Virus record (IMG/VR): IMGVR_UViG_3300032240_002236
Span: 1 to 24,761 of that record
Length of the DNA: 24,761 bases
Strand: one strand, 5' to 3'
Source: a virus
In this document: piece by piece, positions 1 to 5,975 of the stretch
Layout: the number at the start of each line of letters is the position of its first letter
How positions within the stretch are numbered: the first letter of the stretch is position 1
Translations under genes and position numbers: made by a program
Notes under the pieces: generated by a model
What the model was told of the DNA's origin: nothing
The model's input: the letters and a program-made list of their open reading frames with translations, nothing else
The model's database searches: none

Positions 1-72
1 TATGGTGGTTTTAGTAGGAATTGTTCATACCTACACTACTGGTTTATAAAGGATAATGCTATAATTAACTAA
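1..72 (+). other. Possible 3' end of an upstream gene
   Basis: Two + strand frames are open from the left edge. One ends at the TAA at 70-72 (C-terminus ...KDNAIIN) and the other at the TAA at 47-49 (C-terminus ...HTYTTGL). Either could be the tail end of an upstream phage gene. The sequence alone does not decide which, and too little is present to assign a function. A TGCTATAAT promoter-like motif at 57-65 would favour the gene ending at 49. Confidence 0.3.
57..65 (+). promoter_or_regulatory. Extended -10 promoter motif TGCTATAAT
   Basis: This is a perfect TATAAT with the extended TGn element, in the gap before the first complete gene. No convincing -35 is seen 16-18 nt upstream, as expected for an extended -10 promoter. 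A second copy of the motif follows 55 nt later, so the fibre block may have tandem promoters. Confidence 0.45.
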
Positions 73-92
73 GTTAGCAGTACCAGATATTA

Positions 93-120
93 TTGATTTT
101 AGGTATTTTGCTGATATAAT
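93..120 (+). promoter_or_regulatory. Promoter of the fibre block (TTGATT, 16 nt, TATAAT)
   Basis: The -35-like TTGATT is at 93-98 and the -10 is TGATATAAT at 112-120, giving a 16-nt spacer between hexamers. Transcription would begin near 127. That leaves a short leader carrying the Shine-Dalgarno AGAGGTGA (128-135) before the ATG at 142. It is the best-formed promoter in the window and probably drives the genes from 142 onward. Confidence 0.6.
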
Positions 121-141
121 AAATCAAAGAGGTGACCAACA

Positions 142-474
142 ATGGCTGATTATTCAACACTGGGTACGCAAGTAACCACAGTAAAAAACAAAATAGATGC
201 TCTTCAAAGCACAACACTTGGTGCACAGGATGTAGTCTTTTTAGCAAAGGCTCTTGAGGCACTGGGAAATCTTCTAGGAATTAACGACATTGTTGGTGCA
301 ACAAATACCGCAATCACCAATGTTACAACCGCAGCATCTGGCCAGGTATCCTTAGTTAATACCGCAGGTGCAACACAAATTTCTGCCGTTAATACAGCAG
401 GCACAACTCAAATTGCGTCGGTAGCAGCAGCGATCAGTAATTATACTTTATATTCAAACATGGGAGTGATTTAA
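142..474 (+). CDS. Small coiled-coil/repeat virion protein, probable fibre-associated
   Basis: A 110-aa protein with no recognised family. The N-terminal third is helix-prone (TLGTQVTTVKNKIDALQ). Residues about 70-98 hold a repeat of about 11 residues (VNTAGATQISAVNTAGTTQI), a pattern seen in thin trimeric stalks of phage fibres. The start is set by the Shine-Dalgarno AGAGGTGA at 128-135, 6 nt before the ATG. It is the first gene after the tandem promoter motifs and lies 3 nt before the next gene, inside a run of fibre genes. A stalk or adaptor role in the tail tip is inferred from the repeats and the location only. Confidence 0.7.
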   Translation: MADYSTLGTQVTTVKNKIDALQSTTLGAQDVVFLAKALEALGNLLGINDIVGATNTAITNVTTAASGQVSLVNTAGATQISAVNTAGTTQIASVAAAISNYTLYSNMGVI

Positions 475-477
475 CAA

Positions 478-795
478 ATGGCGACAATTAGTTTACCAGC
501 ACGTTTTTATTCAGGAGTTCCAACAACAAGCCTTGCATCAGTGTACGTAGTACCAGCAGGAGAGCAAGACGTTATTACATCAGTAACAGTTTCTAACACA
601 ACAGATGTTGCTGCACAAGCAACTCTTGTATTGGGTGGAGTTACATTTTTTAACAATCTTGATCTTGCACCTCGTGCAATCGTTGTTTTAGACTTCAAGC
701 AAGTACTAAACGCAGGCGAATCAATCCAGATTAAAGCAGGAACTGCATCAGCAACAACCGCTTTTATTTCTGGCGTAAAAGTAACAAACATTTAA
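478..795 (+). CDS. Short beta-rich virion protein (paralogue of the gene at 5643)
   Basis: A 105-aa protein, nearly all predicted beta strand, with no charged surface helices or enzymatic motifs. The C-terminal part reads LNAGESIQIKAG and then FISGVKVT. The 109-aa product at 5643-5972 has the equivalent VGAGESIYAVAN and then VISGVTAA at the same relative place, so the two are probably diverged copies of one small beta-sandwich. Small proteins of this kind sit among tail-tip or capsid-decoration genes in many phages. The start is supported by GGAGTGAT about 7 nt upstream. The exact place in the virion is unknown. Confidence 0.7.
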   Translation: MATISLPARFYSGVPTTSLASVYVVPAGEQDVITSVTVSNTTDVAAQATLVLGGVTFFNNLDLAPRAIVVLDFKQVLNAGESIQIKAGTASATTAFISGVKVTNI

Positions 796-815
796 TTTTA
801 AAGGGGTAACAAAAC

Positions 816-2312
816 ATGGCTGTAGCAAATAGCACTACGCAAATTATAATCCCTGGACTAGATGCACTAGTTCAGACAAATTTAAACACGGTGTTGTCAA
901 GCAACTCTGTTATTGCTACAATTTTAGCAAATTTAAATGCAGCAGGTTCTGTTACAACCCTTAATACAAACGTTGCAACTCTTGCAGCAACTGTAAGTGC
1001 ATTGCCACAAAAAGAAGGAACACCTCAGTTTGCTATTTGGCAAAACAGAGATAATACTCCACGTTGGTCTATTTTTAACGGAGATCTGCAAAAATTAGCA
1101 GATGCTTCACAACATACAGATACAGAGTTATACTCACCTTGGACTGGAACCAATTATACAAATGGAAACATTGGTGGAAATGGTTGGACATCATATTGGT
1201 GGGGCGGAACTCCACTTTATCAAGCAGACTCACACATTGGTGGCGTAGCATCATGGGGTCAAAACTCATATAATGCAAATAACCCAGATGCTATGGATGA
1301 AAGAATGGCACGTTGGGGAGTAATTATTGGAAATGGTAAAAAGAGACAAAAGATTTCTCTTTATCACAATAACAATACACTTGCTGTTTCTACAAGAGGT
1401 GGATATGGATTTCTTGAGTATGTAGATCTAAACTCTACAACATATGCAACATGGGCTTCAGGCGGTAATACTTCTGGATATGGAATGGTTGGATATAATG
1501 AAAGAACAAACACTCTTGTTGTTATTGAAGCAAAAGACACTGCAAATAACTATCGAATGCACGTATGGGTAAACTCATCTGTTAATTTAAATAATTCAAA
1601 CTATAACATTGGAAGTTTGTATTTGTTCCTATCTGGAGCAAAAACTGGCGGATCTGGAAAAACATACAACTATTATGATTTCCAATGGCAAGCAAACTCT
1701 TCTCAAAACTACACAGAATCACGCTATCGCATGCGTGTAATTCCAGGAGATAACGGAGTTGTGGGTCTTGGAAGACTTGTTCATGGAAATATTACACACT
1801 ATGCAACATTCCAGTTATCAGCAAATGCTTTAACAACTTCTTATACTACACTTTCTGTTAATGGTGGCTATGGAATTGACTCTGGTAACAAGTATGGAAT
1901 GCGTCATCAAATTACATTTGATAATAACTGGGTAGCAGCATACTCACCTTATTACTATTATGGATGCGGAATGAATGTTTATTTTGTAGACACCCGTGAT
2001 CCTAGAAATTATTATATTGCACAAAATTCAGACACCAACAATGGATGTCAATTAATGCCAATCAAAGATAATAAGTTTATTTTTAATTATTCTGTCCAAG
2101 ATACAAATGGAGCAGATGGCTTAGGAATGAGACTTTACATTATTGATCTTGAAGGAATTAAAACAACTGGAAGAACAACTTCTGGAACTTTGGCAAATGG
2201 TGGTACAATTAGTTTAACTGCAAATGTGCAACAAGGAATGTTTGATACTTACTACACAAGCACAAACTACAATCACTTAATGCCAGTATCACACTGGAGA
2301 ACGGGAGCATAA
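816..2312 (+). CDS. Tail fibre / receptor-binding protein 1
   Basis: A 498-aa protein. An N-terminal segment (residues about 1-65) is Ala/Thr/Asn-rich and helix-prone (IPGLDALVQTNLNTVLSSN), probably an attachment or trimerisation region. It is followed by a Gly/Asn/Tyr/Trp-rich beta body typical of phage fibres. It is a full-length paralogue of the 510-aa protein at 3073. Shared landmarks include NYTnGNIGGN, RQKiSLY, KDTANNYR, QNYTESRYR and the C-terminal YTSTNY. The Shine-Dalgarno is AAGGGGTAAC, about 6 nt before the ATG. The next gene starts 1 nt after the stop. Binding of a host surface glycan or protein is inferred from type and position; no catalytic site was seen. Confidence 0.75.
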   Translation: MAVANSTTQIIIPGLDALVQTNLNTVLSSNSVIATILANLNAAGSVTTLNTNVATLAATVSALPQKEGTPQFAIWQNRDNTPRWSIFNGDLQKLADASQHTDTELYSPWTGTNYTNGNIGGNGWTSYWWGGTPLYQADSHIGGVASWGQNSYNANNPDAMDERMARWGVIIGNGKKRQKISLYHNNNTLAVSTRGGYGFLEYVDLNSTTYATWASGGNTSGYGMVGYNERTNTLVVIEAKDTANNYRMHVWVNSSVNLNNSNYNIGSLYLFLSGAKTGGSGKTYNYYDFQWQANSSQNYTESRYRMRVIPGDNGVVGLGRLVHGNITHYATFQLSANALTTSYTTLSVNGGYGIDSGNKYGMRHQITFDNNWVAAYSPYYYYGCGMNVYFVDTRDPRNYYIAQNSDTNNGCQLMPIKDNKFIFNYSVQDTNGADGLGMRLYIIDLEGIKTTGRTTSGTLANGGTISLTANVQQGMFDTYYTSTNYNHLMPVSHWRTGA

Positions 2313-2313
2313 A

Positions 2314-2625
2314 ATGACAAATAGATATAAAATTACATTCTCAAAAGGAACAGAACTAGGATGGTTGAGTCCTGATGGAGAGTTAGATTTACCTATTGAC
2401 TCAGAATTAGCACACCGTTTTCGTTTGGTTGATGAAGTAGTTACAGATCTTTATGATGGAGTAACAGATGAAGAGGTAAGAGATATTGATCATGCTGCAG
2501 TAGTTAAAGCAGCAAAAGAGAATATTGATCATGAAGGAAACCCTGCACCACTTCCAGAGCCTCTACCAAGAGATTATATTGCACCGCAAGATGCGGTAGC
2601 ACCAACAGGGGGGAACAATCTCTAA
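2314..2625 (+). CDS. Small acidic fibre-accessory protein
   Basis: A 103-aa acidic protein with a Pro-rich C-terminus (PAPLPEPLPRDYIAPQD) that ends in GGNNL. No family is recognised. It starts 1 nt after fibre 1 (Shine-Dalgarno GGGAG) and its stop overlaps the next ATG (TAATG at 2623-2627). A small gene also follows fibre 2 (4613-4921), so each fibre carries a small partner. Dedicated fibre-assembly chaperones are commonly placed directly after fibre genes in phages, so this is a candidate. No similarity to known chaperones was seen, and it could equally be a minor structural protein. Confidence 0.6.
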   Translation: MTNRYKITFSKGTELGWLSPDGELDLPIDSELAHRFRLVDEVVTDLYDGVTDEEVRDIDHAAVVKAAKENIDHEGNPAPLPEPLPRDYIAPQDAVAPTGGNNL

Positions 2626-3062
2626 TGCCAATTACAGCAACGCCTTCGGCAATTGTCCCAGCATTATGGACATACACATATCTCCAAGCACCAATTAATG
2701 GTCAAGGATATCCATATTTTAACATCCCATCAGTTTTCACAAACCTGGGAACAAAATCTTCAGGAACAGCAACCCTTGATCTTTCAACATCAAATACCTT
2801 TGCTGTAACTGCTACAGGAAACATTGCAATTGCTTTTTCTAACATTGCTCAAACTGCTAACTCAGCACAGTTCTGGCAATTAGAAATTAAGGGTGGCGGA
2901 GGATATACACTTACATACCCAGCAGCAGTAATTTGGGATGGCGGTGGAGCATCAAATACTCCTCCAGTACTATCACTAAATACAACAGTACTTAATTTTT
3001 ACACAAAAAATGGTGGAACAACAGTTTACGGATCATACGCTTTTTCTGATCTAAATATCTAG
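2625..3062 (+). CDS. Tail-fibre-type beta-domain protein
   Basis: A 145-aa protein. The middle reads TLDLSTSNTFAVTATGNIAI and the C-terminal part has TYPAAVIWDGGGA and then NGGTTVYGSYAF. This matches the order of a domain seen at the ends of many phage tail-fibre proteins, with a pattern like W-P-x-G-x-P-x-L followed by DGGTTWYG. Here it is a stand-alone gene between the two fibre paralogues. The start overlaps the previous stop (TAATG) and is preceded by GGGGGGAAC. A part in the tail tip or fibre complex is inferred. No enzymatic residues were seen. Confidence 0.65.
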   Translation: MPITATPSAIVPALWTYTYLQAPINGQGYPYFNIPSVFTNLGTKSSGTATLDLSTSNTFAVTATGNIAIAFSNIAQTANSAQFWQLEIKGGGGYTLTYPAAVIWDGGGASNTPPVLSLNTTVLNFYTKNGGTTVYGSYAFSDLNI

Positions 3063-3072
3063 GAGATTATAA

Positions 3073-4605
3073 ATGCCAATTAGCACAAGCAGCAACGCAG
3101 TAGTATTACCTGGTGTTGATACAACACTTCAAACAAATATGAACGTAGCAATTAACACAAATACAACTGTGTTATCATTACTATCTGGTTCTGCAACAGC
3201 AACTGGTGTTAACTCAACAATTACAGCAATTACTGGAGTTTCAACAAACATTGGTAATTTACCAAATTATGAACCACTTCCAACATTTGGTGTTTGGTCA
3301 AATTATCAGAACAACCCAGGATATCAAATTTACGATAATGATATGCAGCCAATTATGGGTGGATATCAATCTACCAATACAGAAATTGGTCAGCGTTGGA
3401 CAGGTCCTAACTATACAACTGGTAACATTGGTGGTAACTCACAGACAACTAACTGGGTAGGAGCAACTTGCTTTACTCAACAAGAAGGAAATCAATTATT
3501 AAACCTTCCAGGACAATATTCAATGGGTGGAGACGGAATTTACGGACGCAGCCCAGATTATGTTTCTGGTGCATGGGGAAGATTTGGTCTTGTTCAAGGA
3601 AACACTGGAATTAGACAAAAAATGTCCCTTTATTTTTCAGATGGAAATATTGGTATTTATCCAAAGGGTGGAACTTCACCTATTGAACAAATTAACATTA
3701 ACTCAACAACATATTCCACTTGGTTTGGTGGAAATGCTTATGCACAAATTGCATACAACCAAAGAACAAAGACACTTATGGCTCTTGAGTCAAAAGATAC
3801 AGCAAACAACTACAGACTTCATATTTGGAAGAACATTAATAGAGATTTAAACGATTCTCAATTTTCTGTAGGAACACTTCACCTTTATTTGTCTGAAGCA
3901 AAGACATCTGGAGCAACTCCAGCAGCAATTGCTTCAAATGTTTATTATGCATACAATGATTTTGCATGGCAGGCTAACAACTCTCAAAACTATACAGAAT
4001 CAAGATATCGTTCACGTATTATTGCTGCTGATAATGGTGTTTGTGCGATTGTTCGTCACGTAAATGGTAATGGTGTTTACATGGCACAATTTACTCCAAA
4101 CCTTTCAACATTAACTGGAACTCTAAACACATCATTTAACTCAGCGGGAGCAACAAATGGTTCTGCTGGGTGGGATTCAGATCCTAGATACGGTATTAGA
4201 TCAAATATTTCATGGGATAATCAATGGGCATGTATTTATGCACCATATTATGCTTATGGCTCAGGTATGACTGGTTATTTTGTTAACACAGCAGATCCTT
4301 CAAAGTATTTTACATATAACTTTACATCTACAACACACGGAGGTCAATTGGTACCGTTCCGTCAAGGAAAGTTTGTGTTTAATGATAATCAGCAAAACTC
4401 TGATGGTAACGTAGGTGCAAGACTTTGGGTTATTGACGTAGAAGGATATGCATTAAACGGAAGATATTACAATCAGGCTGCAATTACAAATGGTTCAGCA
4501 ATTGGACTTACAGATACACAGGTGTTTACATATCAGTTTGATACAAGATATACATCTACAAATTATCCAACACTATTTTCACCAGATATCTGGACAAACG
4601 GGTAG
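3073..4605 (+). CDS. Tail fibre / receptor-binding protein 2 (paralogue of the gene at 816)
   Basis: A 510-aa protein, collinear over its whole length with fibre 1: helical Thr/Asn-rich N-terminus (LPGVDTTLQTNMNVAINTN), then NYTtGNIGGN, RQKMSLYF, SKDTANNYRLHIW, QNYTESRYR, the PYYAYGSGM region, WVIDVEGY and FDTRYTSTNY at the end. The conserved landmarks are separated by strongly diverged loops, as expected for receptor-binding duplicates under different selection. The Shine-Dalgarno is AGGAGAT, about 6 nt before the ATG. A small accessory gene follows 7 nt after the stop. The two fibres may act together or recognise different hosts; the sequence does not settle this. Confidence 0.75.
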   Translation: MPISTSSNAVVLPGVDTTLQTNMNVAINTNTTVLSLLSGSATATGVNSTITAITGVSTNIGNLPNYEPLPTFGVWSNYQNNPGYQIYDNDMQPIMGGYQSTNTEIGQRWTGPNYTTGNIGGNSQTTNWVGATCFTQQEGNQLLNLPGQYSMGGDGIYGRSPDYVSGAWGRFGLVQGNTGIRQKMSLYFSDGNIGIYPKGGTSPIEQININSTTYSTWFGGNAYAQIAYNQRTKTLMALESKDTANNYRLHIWKNINRDLNDSQFSVGTLHLYLSEAKTSGATPAAIASNVYYAYNDFAWQANNSQNYTESRYRSRIIAADNGVCAIVRHVNGNGVYMAQFTPNLSTLTGTLNTSFNSAGATNGSAGWDSDPRYGIRSNISWDNQWACIYAPYYAYGSGMTGYFVNTADPSKYFTYNFTSTTHGGQLVPFRQGKFVFNDNQQNSDGNVGARLWVIDVEGYALNGRYYNQAAITNGSAIGLTDTQVFTYQFDTRYTSTNYPTLFSPDIWTNG

Positions 4606-4612
4606 GTAATCA

Positions 4613-4921
4613 ATGTACTATGCTACTATTAAGGATGCAAAAGTAGATAAGTTTGGAAGACTGGATGATATATTTCCAGGAGTTTCCTTTCCCGTCACTG
4701 GCCCAAATGACGATTATTTAAAAGAACATGGTATTGAAGAAGTTTTTCAAATGATTGAGCATGATGAAAAGAAACAATTTGTTGTTTATTGTGATCCATA
4801 TATTAAAGATAACAAAGTTTACTGCGTTGAAGCGGTAGATATGACAAAAGAAGAGTTAGCAGCATACAAGTCTGCAATCAAAGAAGAAAAGGCTTTATCT
4901 GGGGGTAACGATGCTAAGTAA
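4613..4921 (+). CDS. Small charged fibre-accessory protein
   Basis: A 102-aa protein that is charged and soluble-looking, with a helical C-terminus (DMTKEELAAYKSAIKEEKA) ending GGNDAK. No family is assigned. It occupies the same place behind fibre 2 as the 103-aa gene behind fibre 1, but the two sequences do not align convincingly. The helical Lys/Glu-rich end resembles small fibre-assembly helpers in general character only. Its last 11 nt overlap the start of the next gene, so the two are probably translationally coupled. Confidence 0.6.
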   Translation: MYYATIKDAKVDKFGRLDDIFPGVSFPVTGPNDDYLKEHGIEEVFQMIEHDEKKQFVVYCDPYIKDNKVYCVEAVDMTKEELAAYKSAIKEEKALSGGNDAK

Positions 4922-5630
4922 TCAAAGATCTATCTTTAAGCGTTTTAGATATACTCAAATTGGTTTACAAACATGGATTTCAGCAGATGCTATTGCTACA
5001 ATTACCGCAAATGCATCAAACTTAGTTTCTCAATGGAAAGATAGAACTATAAATGTTCGTCACTTTGTTCAAACTGTAGATGCAAATAAACCAACATTTG
5101 TATCATCAGCAATTAACTCTTTGCCAGCAATTAGATTTAATGGCACAACATCATTCTTAAACTTTTCAGACACAACCCTTTCATGGTTAAATAATTCATC
5201 ATTTACAATTTTTTATGTTGCTTCAAAAACAGCAGGTGCTTCAAATCAATACGTAATTGGCGGAACAGCAACAGGAACAAGAAACAATTTATCTGCTGGA
5301 TACGTATCTACTAATACATACCGCTTTGGTATGGAAGGCGATAATTTAAGCACAGTCGTTCCAGTAGTAACATCAGGAAGACCAGAACTTTATGCAATGA
5401 CATACAGTATTGCAGATAACTCTCGTGTTATTAGAAGAAATGGAACTGTAGTAGGTTTAGGTGCATCAGGTGGTTCATTAAACTCTATGACAGCACAAGC
5501 ACTTGGAAGATATCTTTCAACATTTGGTCAATTTGATCTTGGCGAACTTTTAATTTATAACCGTGTTTTATCTGCATATGAAATTACACAAGTAGAGCGT
5601 GATCTACTTTCAAAATGGTCAATTACTTAA
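4911..5630 (+). CDS. LamG/concanavalin-like lectin-domain tail protein
   Basis: A 239-aa protein that is essentially one laminin-G/concanavalin A-like jelly-roll domain. Diagnostic pieces in order are: LQTWISAD near residue 20; VSQWKDRT; a Pro-Thr-F segment followed by PAIRFNGTTSFLNF; the strand SFTIFYVASK; VIRRNGTVVG; and the C-terminal LGELLIYNRVLSAYEI followed by a helix ending LLSKWSIT. These domains commonly bind glycans, and stand-alone copies occur among phage tail-tip genes. The ATG at 4911 overlaps the previous gene by 11 nt, with GGGGGTAAC just upstream. A carbohydrate-binding adhesion role is inferred from the fold; the ligand is unknown. Confidence 0.75.
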   Translation: MLSNQRSIFKRFRYTQIGLQTWISADAIATITANASNLVSQWKDRTINVRHFVQTVDANKPTFVSSAINSLPAIRFNGTTSFLNFSDTTLSWLNNSSFTIFYVASKTAGASNQYVIGGTATGTRNNLSAGYVSTNTYRFGMEGDNLSTVVPVVTSGRPELYAMTYSIADNSRVIRRNGTVVGLGASGGSLNSMTAQALGRYLSTFGQFDLGELLIYNRVLSAYEITQVERDLLSKWSIT

Positions 5631-5642
5631 GGGGGCTAACAA

Positions 5643-5972
5643 ATGGCGTATTCACCATCAAGATTTGCTGGTCCTGTAGCAATTCCATCAGTACCAACTA
5701 ATTTAGTTACTTTTACACAGCCTGCAATTGTTAAGCAAATAATGATAACAAATGTAACAGGCGGTACTCTTAATTTTTCTTTTTATCTAATACCTTCTGG
5801 CGGTCAAGTTGGAGATAACTCAAATAAGTTATACGGAGATTACCCTATTCAAGGTAATGCAGTATTGCCATTTAATCTTTCTCTAGTTGTTGGAGCGGGA
5901 GAATCAATTTATGCCGTCGCTAATGTCCCTAATGCTCTTAATGTAGTCATTAGTGGAGTTACGGCAGCATGA
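5643..5972 (+). CDS. Short beta-rich virion protein (paralogue of the gene at 478)
   Basis: A 109-aa all-beta protein: KQIMITNVTGGTLNFSFYLI, then VVGAGESIYAVAN, then VISGVTAA at the end. The order of strands and the AGESI...SGV signature match the 105-aa protein at 478-795. The Shine-Dalgarno is AAGGGGGCTAAC, about 5 nt before the ATG. The gene ends TGA-TAA immediately before the ATG of the large PASTA protein. It is probably a minor virion component such as a decoration or tail-tip subunit; the position of attachment is unknown. Confidence 0.7.
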   Translation: MAYSPSRFAGPVAIPSVPTNLVTFTQPAIVKQIMITNVTGGTLNFSFYLIPSGGQVGDNSNKLYGDYPIQGNAVLPFNLSLVVGAGESIYAVANVPNALNVVISGVTAA

Positions 5973-5975
5973 TAA

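Noticed and set aside
816-4605. Diversity-generating retroelement variable repeats at the fibre ends
   Set aside because: The fibre C-termini are similar because of protein-level paralogy. No reverse transcriptase, template repeat or A-specific substitution pattern was seen in the window.
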